A stretch of DNA of 39,433 nt from UBA57 sp013378375 (GTDB lineage: Archaea > Thermoproteota > Nitrososphaeria > Nitrososphaerales > UBA57), in assembly GCA_013378375.1 (NCBI GenBank), contig JACAFT010000006.1:1-39433 (forward strand). The letters run 5' to 3'. Of the stretch, positions 16,368-25,889 are shown piece by piece. A program made the position numbers and the translations under genes. The stretch's first letter is position 1, and each line of letters starts with the position of its first letter. Under the pieces are notes generated by a model that was not told where the DNA came from, did no database searches, and was given only the letters and a program-made list of their open reading frames with translations.

Positions 16368-17684
16368 TTGATTGATATACACTTAGGAATAGATGATACA
16401 GATTCAAATGAAGGAATGTGTACGACATATCTGACGACACTAATATTAGAAGAATTGATGAAAAAAAATATCATAATGACAGATTATCCAAATTTAATTA
16501 GATTAAATCCAAACATTCCATGGAAAACAAGAGGAAATGCTTCATTATGTTTAAGATTCAAAAGCGATAAACCAAAAATAATATTTAAAATTGCAAAAAA
16601 AATTCTTGTAGAAAATTCTGAGAGTAAAAAACAAAAAGCAAACTCTGGAATAATCATGCTACAATCAAAAAAAATACCAGATGAAATAATAAAATTTGCA
16701 GAAAAATGTTTATATCAAGAAATTAAAATGACAGAATTAAATAAAATAATCAGTCATAACAATATAGAATATTTTGGTCAAGGAACAAAAAGAGGTTTAA
16801 TAGGAGCACTAGCAGCTATAGGAAATACATTATCATCAGACCATACTTATGAATTAATAGCATATAGAAAAAATATCAAAGTAGAAAGAGGAGTAAGTTT
16901 AGAATCATTAATAAAAATAGATAAATCAAAAATCTATTCAACTTTTAACAATATAGATTATAATAATTTTAGAATATTAATTACACCACATGGAAAAGAT
17001 CCAATATTCTTTGCAATGAGAGGAAACAATCCAATAGATTTATACAATGCCATGTCAAAATTAGAAATTTATGACCAAGCAGAGAGATTTATAATATATA
17101 GATCAAATCAAGGAACAAGTGAACATTTACAAAATAAATTGGATCTAAAAAACATAAAAACATATCAATCAGGGTATGTAAACGGAACAATTTCTAAAAA
17201 ACCAAATGTTATAAGAGGAGGTCATATATTTTTAAAAATTGAATCAAATAACAACCATATTAATTGTGCGATATATGCACCAACTATTACATTAAAAACT
17301 ATTTCAAGAAAACTAGAAAAAGGAGACGAAGTAGAAATAGGAGGTGGAATAAGTAAAAAATCAAAAGAATATGATCAAGTATTAAACGCAGAATATATTA
17401 AAATTAACAAATTAACAAAAAAAGTAATCAATATAAATCCGAAATGTAAAATGTGCAAAAAAGTAATGAAATCAATTGGATATAATAAAGGATACAAATG
17501 TATTAAATGTGGAGTGCGATCAAATATTATTAAAAAACGCCAAATAACAAGAGAAATAAAAAAAGGATTATATTTACCAGTGCCATCAGCACAACGTCAT
17601 TTAACAAAACCAATTGAAAGATATGGAAAAGAAAATTATAAAATAAAAAACATACCAAAAGGAACTTGGTTTAGAATATTTTAA
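16368..17684 (+). CDS. tiaS: tRNA(Ile2) 2-agmatinylcytidine synthetase
   Basis: TiaS joins agmatine to C34 of tRNA-Ile(CAU), letting it read AUA codons; this matters in an AT-rich genome full of AUA. The 438-aa protein starts with the family motif HLGIDDTDSNEGMCTTYL, has FGQGTKRGLIGALAAIG in the middle, an OB-fold segment near 265-340, and a C-terminal zinc ribbon with CKMC and CIKC. The start is TTG at 16368: the next in-frame codon upstream region contains a stop, and a later start would remove the GIDDTDS motif. Confidence 0.92.
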   Translation: MIDIHLGIDDTDSNEGMCTTYLTTLILEELMKKNIIMTDYPNLIRLNPNIPWKTRGNASLCLRFKSDKPKIIFKIAKKILVENSESKKQKANSGIIMLQSKKIPDEIIKFAEKCLYQEIKMTELNKIISHNNIEYFGQGTKRGLIGALAAIGNTLSSDHTYELIAYRKNIKVERGVSLESLIKIDKSKIYSTFNNIDYNNFRILITPHGKDPIFFAMRGNNPIDLYNAMSKLEIYDQAERFIIYRSNQGTSEHLQNKLDLKNIKTYQSGYVNGTISKKPNVIRGGHIFLKIESNNNHINCAIYAPTITLKTISRKLEKGDEVEIGGGISKKSKEYDQVLNAEYIKINKLTKKVININPKCKMCKKVMKSIGYNKGYKCIKCGVRSNIIKKRQITREIKKGLYLPVPSAQRHLTKPIERYGKENYKIKNIPKGTWFRIF

Positions 17685-17701
17685 ATTCAAAGGTACATAA
17701 A

Positions 17702-18583
17702 ATGAATTCTAAACAACTAGGAATAATTGAAATTATAATTGCCACATTAATTTGGGGAACTCTAGGCGTAATTATCAAATCAATTGAAATGGAACCTGCG
17801 TCAATAGTTGCGTATAGATCTTTAATAGCAGTACCAATTATGATTTTCTTATTGCGAAAAAAAGTGCATTTAATAAAGAATAAGAAAAAAGAAAAGAAAA
17901 AAGGAAATTTTATGCTTTTAGTTTTATCAGGAATTGCAATAACATTAGCTTGGACTGCACATTTTTCTGCGTTTAAACTCACATCAATTGCAAATACAGT
18001 AATACTACTTTATACTGGACCAGTATATGTAGCAGTTTTATCACCATTACTGCTTAAAGAAGTTAGAGAAAAAAGGGCAAATATTTGTTTAATTTTATCC
18101 GTATTAGGCATGCTACTAATTTACAATCAAGGTTTAGGAAATGAACTAAATAACAAAGGATTATTATTTGGTGCCTTATCTGGAATATTATTCGCATTTG
18201 TAATAATTTCTACAAAAAAATTAAGTAAATACTATTCAAGTATAACAATCGTAGGAACACAAATAATCATATCTGCAATAATATTATCACCAGAACTAGT
18301 AGTAGAACGAGAAGTTATTATCAACAACATCATTTTACTTCTAACGTTAGGAATAATTCACACTGCAATAGCAGAATTTCTATATATCGATGGTCTTATT
18401 AAAATTAGTGCACAAAAAGCATCTACAATATCATACATAGAACCTGCAAGTGCAATAATATATGCAATAATATTATTTAATGAGATTCCTCAAGGATTAG
18501 AAATTGTGGGAATTACATTAATTGCATTATCAAATCTTATTCTAAACATAAAAAGTAAAGATATCTTAGAAATCATAAAAAGA

Positions 18584-18586
<3 letters not shown>
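17702..18586 (+). CDS. EamA/DMT-family transporter
   Basis: A 294-aa membrane protein with ten predicted hydrophobic segments in two EamA repeats. Seen features are LIWGTLGVIIKSIEMEPASIVAYRS at the start of the first repeat and ISYIEPASAIIYAIILFNE in the second, both typical of drug/metabolite transporters. A basic KKKEKKKG loop follows the second segment, as expected for the inside. It likely exports a small metabolite, for example an amino acid. Its TAG stop overlaps the 3' end of the initiator tRNA gene on the other strand. Confidence 0.88.
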
Positions 18587-18690
<104 letters not shown>

Positions 18691-18717
18691 AAAATAATCA
18701 ATAAGTGCGTATTGACA

Positions 18718-18729
18718 CCTATAAGCATT
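18718..18729 (-). promoter_or_regulatory. TATA-box-like element upstream of initiator tRNA
   Basis: On the minus strand this reads AATGCTTATAGG and ends about 28 nt before the tRNA 5' end, a fitting distance for an archaeal promoter giving a short leader. The TFE gene upstream ends at 18759, so the tRNA probably has its own promoter. Confidence 0.4.
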
Positions 18730-18758
18730 ATTCAAAATTATGAACATATAAATTAACA

Positions 18759-19292
18759 TTAATCGTCGTATTCTTCAGAATTAATTTGACGAATCTTCCA
18801 ATCCAAGGCTTTCATTAGTTTTGAATTATCTAATAATCTAAGTGCTTGTCCACAAACTTGGCATATAAAACTAACTTCTATAGCCTTTGTAAAAGGATAT
18901 TTTAGACAAGTAGGATTTCGACAATGATAAAATTCATTATCATCTTCAAAATCGAAGCGTTGAGTTAATCTTTCTACTGCTTTCTTTTTTTGATTTTCGA
19001 CAAAAGGCTCTACTTGATCACGTTGTGCTTTCCACCTATATACAAACCAACCACGTTTAACATCACGTACACGAATTCCAGTAATTAATGAACGTCCAAA
19101 GAGATCATAAAGTGTTTTTCTTACAATATTAATCTTCAGATCGGTGAATTCTGCTATTTCTTCGTCAGTAGCATGTTCATGACGCAATAATGTCTTGGCA
19201 ACATTGATATAATCTTCGCCACCAATAAGACCAGCAACTTTAACAAATGAATCTTCAAATTTTTTCTTAGGCAAGAACGTAATATCAATCAT
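18759..19292 (-). CDS. tfe: Transcription initiation factor E alpha subunit (TFE-alpha)
   Basis: Archaeal homologue of the TFIIE large subunit; it helps open promoter DNA with RNA polymerase, TBP and TFB. At 177 aa it has the expected length. Residues about 20-90 are the winged helix (DYINVAKTLLRHEHATDEEIAEFT, RDVKRGWFVYRW), followed by a helical linker and a zinc ribbon with Cys124, Cys129, Cys144 and Cys147. It lies 9 bp after the MFS gene and is probably co-transcribed with it. Confidence 0.95.
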   Translation of the reverse strand: MIDITFLPKKKFEDSFVKVAGLIGGEDYINVAKTLLRHEHATDEEIAEFTDLKINIVRKTLYDLFGRSLITGIRVRDVKRGWFVYRWKAQRDQVEPFVENQKKKAVERLTQRFDFEDDNEFYHCRNPTCLKYPFTKAIEVSFICQVCGQALRLLDNSKLMKALDWKIRQINSEEYDD

Positions 19293-19301
19293 TTAATAAG
19301 A

Positions 19302-20558
19302 TTAAACGTTTTCCTTTTCAAATAAGTCAAATTTCCGTGTTTTTATTAAAGGATCATTATAATACATATAGAATATTATTAAACTAATTAACAACAATAA
19401 AGGAGAAATTACAAAAGGCGAGCCTGTCCAGACATAATCATAGAATACAAAACAGATTATCGGACCAACTGCTGAACCAAAACCACGAAATCCCTCAATT
19501 AAACCAGATAACTGTCCACGTTGTGCAGACGGAATTATATCACCTTCCAATGAAACTAAAGATGGCAAGAATATACCAATCATTGAGAATCTACAAATAA
19601 CAAGAAAATATAGTTGAAATACATTATCCACAAAAATAATCGAGAAAGTTGATAGTTGTCCAAGAATTATAGCAAAAGTAATAATCAATCTCCTATTTTT
19701 ACTATCAGCAAGTCTACCACCTACAATCTGACTTAAAGAATTAGAAAATGCACCTAAAGAGAACGATATAGCCGAAATGCTAGCAGTTTCTATAAGTGAA
19801 TAACCAAGAACTTGATATACATACAATACAAGAACAGGTCTGAACATTCCAAAAGCAAATCCATGAGAAAAATTCATCAGAAGCGAACTGTAAAATGTAT
19901 AAATGTATTTAGCATCAATATCGTCAAGAATTTTAAAAAGACGAGTTCTTTGTTGGGAGAATTTAGATGAAGGCAGAGTAGCAAAAGCAAAAATTGATGA
20001 CAAAATACCAAAAGACCCTGCAAATATAAACGGAATCCTAAAGCTATCAACAGCAGAAAGAGAATAATTAGATTGAAAATATGCAAGTAAAAATGCTCCA
20101 AATATAGGACCAATCGCCATACCTATTCCTGCAGATACATTCAATACAGAAACTGCCCGGCCTCTTGCACCAGTCTCCACTAAATCATAAATAAAAGCTC
20201 TTGCAGATGGCCATATTAACCCTGCAGTAATACCTTGAAATGTACGCAATATTAAAACATGTTTCCAATCCTGTGAAAAATAAAATAAAATAGTAATTAC
20301 TCCATAAATAAATAAACCATAAACTATAGAATGTTTTCTGCCAATACGATCAGAAATAGATCCTAATCCTAAGGAAGTAATTGTTCTTGTTATCATAAAA
20401 CCGGTTGTCAATAATCCGATTTGTAATCCTAAACTTGCGCCAAGTGATTCAGCAAACAATGGAAGATAGGGAAAAAATATTCCAAAACCAAATGTCATAT
20501 TTGCAACTGCAAGTGACAAGGCAATTATTGGCCAAGAATAAGGATTGTTAGCAGTCAT
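19302..20558 (-). CDS. Major facilitator superfamily transporter
   Basis: A 418-aa protein with about twelve hydrophobic segments. The MFS loop 2-3 motif appears as LGSISDRIGRKHSI, with the matching GGRLADSKNRRLI in the second half, and AGLIWPSARAFIYDLV and GIGMAIGPIFGAFLL resemble drug-efflux and multidrug subfamilies. Substrate unknown. It lies between the LOR/SDH-family gene and tfe in a minus-strand run with small gaps. Confidence 0.9.
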   Translation of the reverse strand: MTANNPYSWPIIALSLAVANMTFGFGIFFPYLPLFAESLGASLGLQIGLLTTGFMITRTITSLGLGSISDRIGRKHSIVYGLFIYGVITILFYFSQDWKHVLILRTFQGITAGLIWPSARAFIYDLVETGARGRAVSVLNVSAGIGMAIGPIFGAFLLAYFQSNYSLSAVDSFRIPFIFAGSFGILSSIFAFATLPSSKFSQQRTRLFKILDDIDAKYIYTFYSSLLMNFSHGFAFGMFRPVLVLYVYQVLGYSLIETASISAISFSLGAFSNSLSQIVGGRLADSKNRRLIITFAIILGQLSTFSIIFVDNVFQLYFLVICRFSMIGIFLPSLVSLEGDIIPSAQRGQLSGLIEGFRGFGSAVGPIICFVFYDYVWTGSPFVISPLLLLISLIIFYMYYNDPLIKTRKFDLFEKENV

Positions 20559-20577
20559 ATAAAAATTTCATTATAAC

Positions 20578-21831
20578 CTATTTGTGTTTAGATAATTTTT
20601 TTATATCTCGTAACAGAATTGGAAGAAAAGACCCTACGTCAGAAACAACACCAACGGCTTGTCCAGTTCCACGATCTAATAATTTAGTAACAGATGAAGG
20701 ATTAATATCTATAGCAACGACTTTAACAGTAGAGGGAAGCATATTTCCAACTGCTATAGAATGTAACATAGTAGAAAGCATTATAACAAGATCTGCATTT
20801 GTAAGAAGTGCCTGATATTTCTTTTGTGCTTCTACTACATCAGTAATAACACCTGGAGCAGGACCATCATCACGGATAGAACCAGCTAAAACAAAAGGAA
20901 TGTTATTTTTTACACATTCATAAAAAATTCCCGATTTTAGTTTTCCAGAAGTAACAATCTTTTTCACCGAACCAGCTTTAAATAATTCATTAACGGCAAT
21001 GATGTGATTTCTATGCCCCATAGTAGTAGAAAGACCTTTTTTAATATCTATGCCAAGAGACGTATGAAGTAATGAATGTTCAACATCATGAATCAATAAT
21101 GCATTACCAGCCAATAATCCTTGAACAAACCCCAAATTAATTAATTCAGAAAGTGGGCCAACGGCACCAGTATGTACGATAGCAGGACCTCCAACAACAA
21201 CTATTTTACCACGATTATTCCGAATAGAAATAAGATCTTTTGCAATTTTTAATGAAAGAGATTGAATTGGTTTTTCAGTAGAAGTATGACTACTCATGAA
21301 TTGAAATGCGTCAAGTCCTTCTCTAGGCCTCTCAGGAGGAATAATTTTGATTCCTTCTTCACCTACAACAATGAAATCACCTTTATGAATATCACGTAAC
21401 ATAGTACAAATGGCCGTTTTTTTCTTAATATCCAATACTATAGCTTTATCCATCATTTGATTCTTTACCTTAATCCATTTATTATCTAAATAAACAAATG
21501 TGGGATTATTAGTAGTAGAATAGAAATTATCAGGGAGAACAGAATCTTTTTTTGCTTTAATATAATCGACATTTTGTAATTCAACAGCTACAGCACCGGC
21601 CCTATAAATTTCTTGAAGTATACTTTCTAAATGTAATTTATTTTTTCCAGCAATTAGGAGTTTTGCATAGCTATAATCTTTTTTTCCAGATCCAATAACA
21701 AATTCTTTAACTTCAAAATCACCTTTCAGATCCATAACTCGATCAAAAATTTTTGTCAGAATCATAGAATCAATAAGATGGCCTTTGACCTCAATTTCTC
21801 TAGTATATTGATTATATATTTTCTTTCTCAT
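20578..21831 (-). CDS. LOR/SDH-domain family protein, archaeal ornithine cyclodeaminase type
   Basis: The 417-aa protein belongs to the archaeal/cyanobacterial family annotated as 'LOR/SDH bifunctional enzyme conserved region' (TIGR00300). The N-terminal LOR/SDH domain starts REIEVKGHLIDSMILTKIFD, and the C-terminal part has a nucleotide-binding region around KIVVVGGPAIVHTGAVGPLS and VITDVVEAQKKYQALLTNAD. Some members convert ornithine to proline, which would make this an amino-acid catabolic or proline-forming enzyme; I cannot confirm the activity from sequence. It is divergent from ilvD with 79 bp between. Confidence 0.75.
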   Translation of the reverse strand: MRKKIYNQYTREIEVKGHLIDSMILTKIFDRVMDLKGDFEVKEFVIGSGKKDYSYAKLLIAGKNKLHLESILQEIYRAGAVAVELQNVDYIKAKKDSVLPDNFYSTTNNPTFVYLDNKWIKVKNQMMDKAIVLDIKKKTAICTMLRDIHKGDFIVVGEEGIKIIPPERPREGLDAFQFMSSHTSTEKPIQSLSLKIAKDLISIRNNRGKIVVVGGPAIVHTGAVGPLSELINLGFVQGLLAGNALLIHDVEHSLLHTSLGIDIKKGLSTTMGHRNHIIAVNELFKAGSVKKIVTSGKLKSGIFYECVKNNIPFVLAGSIRDDGPAPGVITDVVEAQKKYQALLTNADLVIMLSTMLHSIAVGNMLPSTVKVVAIDINPSSVTKLLDRGTGQAVGVVSDVGSFLPILLRDIKKLSKHK

Positions 21832-21910
21832 TATTACATGTAATCTTCCATAATGTAATATTTAGGCTTATTAGTAAAGTCAAAATATAAGAGAAACTAC
21901 AATATCATGA

Positions 21911-23584
21911 ATGACGAATAAATTAAAAATCAAAAGTCATGAAGTAACAGAAGGTGCAGAAAGAGCACCCGCAAGAGCAATGATGAAAGCTATGGGACTA
22001 GATGATACAGATCTTGGGAAACCATTAGTAGGAGTAGCAAGTACATGGAATGAAGCAACCCCTTGTAATATACATTTAGACCGATTAGCACATAAAGCAT
22101 CAGAAGGAGTATCGCGTGCAGGAGGAACACCAAGAGAATTTATTTCAGTGTCAGTAAGCGACGGTATAGCAATGGGACATGAGGGTATGCGTGCGTCACT
22201 AGTTAGCAGAGAAGTAATAGCAGATTCCATAGAATTGATGGTTCATGCACACAGATACGATGGAGTAGTAACAATAGCAGGATGTGATAAGAGTTTACCA
22301 GGTTCAATCATGGCATTAGCACGTCTAAATCTACCTGGAATATTCATCTATGGAGGCACAATTATGCCTGGAAATGTAAATGGAAAAGACATCACAATCC
22401 AAGACGTATTTGAAGCAGTAGGAAGTCATGCGTCAGGGAATATCACATTAGAAGAATTAAAAGAAATTGAAGATAATGCGTGTCCAAGCGCAGGATCATG
22501 TGGAGGATTATACACAGCAAATACAATGTCGTCAATAAGTGAAGCAATAGGAATTGCATTACCAGGAAGTGCATCACCTCCTGCAATTGATGAAAATAGA
22601 AATAAATTATGTATTGAAACGGGTTCAACATTAATGAAATTATTAGAACTAAACATCAGACCAAGAGATATACTAACGTTTGAAGCTTTTGAAAATGCAA
22701 TAGTAATGCTACAAGCAATGGGTGGTTCAACTAACGGAGTTTTACATTTATTAGCAATGGCAAAAGAAGCACAAGTAAATTTATCAATAGATGACTTTGA
22801 AAGAATAAGAAAAAAAGTCCCTCATATTGCAGACATGAGACCTGGTGGTAAATATGTCATGTTAGATTTAGATAAAGTAGGAGGAGCACCAATAATATTA
22901 AAAAAATTACTAAAAGCAAATTTAATCAACGGCGATGTATTAACTGTCACGGGAAAAACAATGAAAGAAAATTTAAACGATATAAAAGACGCCGTAGAAA
23001 ATGACATAGTAAAAGAAATCTCAAAACCAATTAGTAGATCAGGAACATTAACAATATTAAGAGGAAATTTAGCTCCAGAAGGGGCAGTAATAAAAACAGC
23101 AGGAATAAAGAATTTGAAAATATCTGGAAATGCCAAAGTATACAATGGTGAAGAAGAAGCTTTCGTAGATGTTTCAAAAAATAAAATCAAAGAAGGAGAC
23201 GTTATAGTAATCAGATATGAAGGTCCAAAAGGAGGACCAGGAATGAGAGAAATGCTAGGAGTTACGGCAGCATTATATGGACAAGGTCTTGGAGAAAAAG
23301 TAGGGTTATTAACAGATGGTAGATTTTCGGGAGCTACTCACGGACTAATGGTGGGACATGTTTCGCCAGAAGCAGCTGCAGGAGGACCAATAGCTATAGT
23401 AGAAAACGGAGACAAGATAACAATTGATGCAATTAACAGTAAAATAAACTTAGAACTCACTGAAAAAGAAATTAACGAGAGATTACAAAAATGGAAGCAA
23501 CCAGAACCTAGATATAAATGGGGAGTATTATCAAAATACTCAAAACTAGTTTCATCAGCGTCAGAAGGAGCTATCTGTAAGTAA
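21911..23584 (+). CDS. ilvD: Dihydroxy-acid dehydratase
   Basis: Converts dihydroxy-isovalerate and dihydroxy-methylvalerate to the keto acids that become valine, leucine and isoleucine. The 557-aa length and iron-sulfur ligands fit: Cys in AGCDKSLPGS and Cys in CPSAGSCGGLYTANTM. Other family marks are GHEGMRASLVSRE, MGGSTNGVLHLLA, YEGPKGGPGMREML and LLTDGRFSGATHGLMVGHVS. It stands alone about 2.3 kb before ilvN, with unrelated genes between. Codons are A-ending, as in other native genes. Confidence 0.95.
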   Translation: MTNKLKIKSHEVTEGAERAPARAMMKAMGLDDTDLGKPLVGVASTWNEATPCNIHLDRLAHKASEGVSRAGGTPREFISVSVSDGIAMGHEGMRASLVSREVIADSIELMVHAHRYDGVVTIAGCDKSLPGSIMALARLNLPGIFIYGGTIMPGNVNGKDITIQDVFEAVGSHASGNITLEELKEIEDNACPSAGSCGGLYTANTMSSISEAIGIALPGSASPPAIDENRNKLCIETGSTLMKLLELNIRPRDILTFEAFENAIVMLQAMGGSTNGVLHLLAMAKEAQVNLSIDDFERIRKKVPHIADMRPGGKYVMLDLDKVGGAPIILKKLLKANLINGDVLTVTGKTMKENLNDIKDAVENDIVKEISKPISRSGTLTILRGNLAPEGAVIKTAGIKNLKISGNAKVYNGEEEAFVDVSKNKIKEGDVIVIRYEGPKGGPGMREMLGVTAALYGQGLGEKVGLLTDGRFSGATHGLMVGHVSPEAAAGGPIAIVENGDKITIDAINSKINLELTEKEINERLQKWKQPEPRYKWGVLSKYSKLVSSASEGAICK

Positions 23585-23633
23585 AATAGTAAACACTGTA
23601 AAAAATACTTACATCCTTTGTTTATACTTTATA

Positions 23634-24011
23634 CTAGGCTACTGCATCCCAAGCTTTAGAGAGATTAACTCGTTTGCGTCTCGCATAATTAATGATATTT
23701 GAACTTGTAGTTGATATTTTAGAGGCAATAATTTTCCTTGGTTCGCCAACTACTTTGTTGTTTTTCAAAACTACTGCCTTGAAGTCACGACTATTACGTT
23801 GACTTTGTGTGATCAGTAATGAATATCTAGGTTTTCTAGGTGTTTTTGCTTTACGCTTTGGTGCTTTACGTTTAACTGCTTTACGCTTTGGTGCTTTACG
23901 TTTAACTGCTTTACGCTTTGGTGCTTTACGTTTAACTGCTTTACGCTTTGGTGCTTTACGTTTTGGTGCTTTACGTTTTGTAGACCTACGTGATTTTCCA
24001 CGTGTAACCAT
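23634..24011 (-). CDS. Histone-H1-like lysine-rich DNA-binding protein
   Basis: The 125-aa product has two parts. Residues 1-60 are almost only K, R, A, P, T and V, built from a 10-residue unit KRKAPKRKAV repeated about 3.7 times, like the tails of eukaryotic H1 and bacterial Hc1-type proteins. Residues 61-125 form a small mixed domain (YSLLITQSQRNSRDFKAVVL, then PRKIIASKISTTSSNIINYA) that I do not recognise. A role in binding and compacting chromosomal DNA is inferred from charge. It is convergent with ilvD. Confidence 0.7.
   Translation of the reverse strand: MVTRGKSRRSTKRKAPKRKAPKRKAVKRKAPKRKAVKRKAPKRKAVKRKAPKRKAKTPRKPRYSLLITQSQRNSRDFKAVVLKNNKVVGEPRKIIASKISTTSSNIINYARRKRVNLSKAWDAVA
23851..23960 (-). 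repeat. 30-bp tandem repeats coding the lysine-rich tail
   Basis: Three perfect 30-bp copies at 23851-23880, 23881-23910 and 23911-23940, then a 20-bp partial copy. On the plus strand each begins TTACGCTTTGGTGC. The unit encodes KRKAPKRKAV on the minus strand. Perfect identity suggests recent expansion or slippage. Confidence 0.95.
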
Positions 24012-24123
24012 GAATATTGGTTAGAAAACAAACTATATTTACATTTATATTCAAAAAAAATATTTTATGCGTATTTGCCGGTATTAAAATAAATTTAATA
24101 ATTGTTAATTTTATTCATCAAGA

Positions 24124-24762
24124 GTGCAAAATAATATTATTAAAATACATAAAAAATTAGAATCTATTTATCCACCAATTAAAACTTCATTAAAATATGA
24201 ATCAATTTTTCAATTATTAATTGCAACAATTTTATCGGCTCAATGTACAGACAAAATTGTTAATAAAACCACAAAAAAATTATTCAAAAAATATCCAAAC
24301 GTATCAGATCTAGCAAACGCAGATATTAGAAATATAAAAAACATAATAAAATCTACAGGCTATTACTCACTAAAAGCGAATAGAATAAAAAATACTTCAA
24401 AACGCTTAAAAAATAATTACAATTCTAAAGTCCCAGATAACATGGAAGATCTACTAACATTAGATGGCGTGGGAAGAAAAACAGCAAATATAGTATTATC
24501 TGTAGGATTTAATAAAAATGTAGGAATTGCAGTAGATACACATGTTATAAGACTAAGCAATAGATTAAAATTAACAAAAAATACCAATCCTGAAAAAATT
24601 GAAATTGATCTAATAAAAATATTACCAAAAGAGTTATGGAATAAATTTTCTATATTATTAATTTTACATGGTAGAAATATATGTCAGGCAAAAAAACCAG
24701 ATTGTAGTAATTGTGTATTAAATGATTTGTGTCCATATGCTAAAGAAATACTGAAGAATTAA
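24124..24762 (+). CDS. nth: Endonuclease III (DNA glycosylase/AP lyase)
   Basis: Base-excision repair enzyme that removes oxidised pyrimidines. The 212-aa protein keeps all key residues: helix-hairpin-helix LDGVGRKTAN with catalytic Lys119, catalytic Asp138 in VDTHV, and the 4Fe-4S loop Cys187, Cys194, Cys197 and Cys203 with the standard 6-2-5 spacing. Start is GTG. Its 3' end overlaps the convergent downstream gene by 23 bp. Confidence 0.95.
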   Translation: MQNNIIKIHKKLESIYPPIKTSLKYESIFQLLIATILSAQCTDKIVNKTTKKLFKKYPNVSDLANADIRNIKNIIKSTGYYSLKANRIKNTSKRLKNNYNSKVPDNMEDLLTLDGVGRKTANIVLSVGFNKNVGIAVDTHVIRLSNRLKLTKNTNPEKIEIDLIKILPKELWNKFSILLILHGRNICQAKKPDCSNCVLNDLCPYAKEILKN

Positions 24763-25666
24763 CAATATCATTATAATTAATTCCGGATTGAATTAAATTT
24801 CTTTCCAACATCCAAGAATATAGATCAAGAAATTCATCTTCAGGATATTTTTGCCAGAATTCCCACTTTGGAATAGAAATATTTAATCGGTTATCAATAA
24901 TTATTTTTTGTTTATCGGTAGGAAATTTATCAATAATGAATTGTAATTTCTCAAGATAAAAGTCACGAATTTCAGAAGGATTGTTATTTATGAAATTAAT
25001 TGACATATTTGTTGCATGTATAAATGAACGAATTACTTCGGCATTCATATCATTATGAGAAATCATTAAAGTTCCTCTTCGCCTAGAAGATTCCATTAAT
25101 TTTTTTAAACCTAGAAATTGAGCAAATTCACAATATATTCCCATTAAACTCGATGCAGATGCATCTCCATTAATTGTAGATAATAACCTCTCATGAGGAT
25201 CGCCGAGTTTCAAGAAATTCAAATCGTCTACAGGAAAATACTTTTCAAGATCTTCCACAGTAGTATAATAAGAACCAGTAGACGCTTCAACAGAGATTTT
25301 TTTATTTCGTAGTTGTTCAGGTTGAGAAATATTTGAATTGTTATTTACATATAAACCAAAACTTCCATTAATAGCATTTTTATTCCAAGGAGACCAACAC
25401 ACAATTTGAGAATTATTATTTTCAATTACACGAGATAATGAAACATATTCAGCAGCATGATAAAAATCAGATAATTTATTTTTTTGTAGGTCGATATACA
25501 TTTTACTTTTACTAATGACTTGTGATTTAGGAGTGACATTATGAATTTTTATATTCAAACCCTCGTCTTCATAATATCCATTTTGAATTCCTATTAATTC
25601 AGGCAATGACCAATAAAACGCATAATCATTTATACTGAGATTAATAACATCAGAAACTCCAGACAT
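24740..25666 (-). CDS. Substrate-binding-protein-like protein (NMT1/SsuA type) without signal peptide
   Basis: The 308-aa protein has the two-lobe type II binding fold of nitrate/sulfonate/thiamine-precursor binding proteins: LPELIGIQNGYYEDEGLNIKI at the start, QLRNKKISVEASTGSYYTTV in the middle. It has no signal peptide, lipobox or anchor, so it should be cytosolic. It lacks the cysteine-rich motif of THI5-type HMP-P synthases. It may be a cytosolic enzyme or sensor derived from a binding protein. No transporter partner is nearby. Convergent with nth. Confidence 0.65.
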   Translation of the reverse strand: MSGVSDVINLSINDYAFYWSLPELIGIQNGYYEDEGLNIKIHNVTPKSQVISKSKMYIDLQKNKLSDFYHAAEYVSLSRVIENNNSQIVCWSPWNKNAINGSFGLYVNNNSNISQPEQLRNKKISVEASTGSYYTTVEDLEKYFPVDDLNFLKLGDPHERLLSTINGDASASSLMGIYCEFAQFLGLKKLMESSRRRGTLMISHNDMNAEVIRSFIHATNMSINFINNNPSEIRDFYLEKLQFIIDKFPTDKQKIIIDNRLNISIPKWEFWQKYPEDEFLDLYSWMLERNLIQSGINYNDIVNSSVFL

Positions 25667-25723
25667 ATTGTATATTTGAATTCATAACATTTATTAATTG
25701 TTTCAATGTTTTACTAGATTGTG

Positions 25724-25817
25724 AGCGTTAAGATCAACATACAACTGTTAAAAGTAGAGACATTGCATAGTCTCTTACTTAAGCTATAAATTTACAGTTC
25801 ACAATATAACGCTTTTT
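25724..25817 (+). ncRNA. Candidate structured RNA upstream of ilvN-leuA
   Basis: Three helices nest inside each other. Outer: AGCGTTA (25724-25730) with TAACGCT (25807-25813), 7 bp. Middle: AACTGT-T-AAA (25743-25752) with TTTACAGTT (25791-25799), 9 bp and one bulge. Inner: AGTAGAGAC (25753-25761) with GTCTCTTACT (25770-25779), 9 bp and one bulge, loop ATTGCATA. The outer helix runs into a T5 stretch at 25813-25817. It could be a small RNA with its own terminator or a leader element of the ilvN operon. Structure is by hand pairing only. Confidence 0.45.
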
Positions 25818-25889
25818 GGTGAATAATTTTGGGTTTATACGTTCATAATATAAAATATTTGTACTTGTATCAAGGAATTAGTGTATAAT

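Noticed and set aside
23851..23960. Possible CRISPR array from regularly spaced repeats
   Set aside because: Repeats are directly tandem with no spacers and encode a Lys-rich protein tail.
23809..24031. Open frames on the plus strand and in another minus frame over the 30-bp repeats
   Set aside because: The repeat length is a multiple of three, so every frame stays open; only the Lys/Arg frame has a start, a sensible non-repeat domain and matching codon use.
25667..25889. C/D box small RNA in the ilvN upstream gap
   Set aside because: No convincing RUGAUGA and CUGA boxes; the helices describe the region better.
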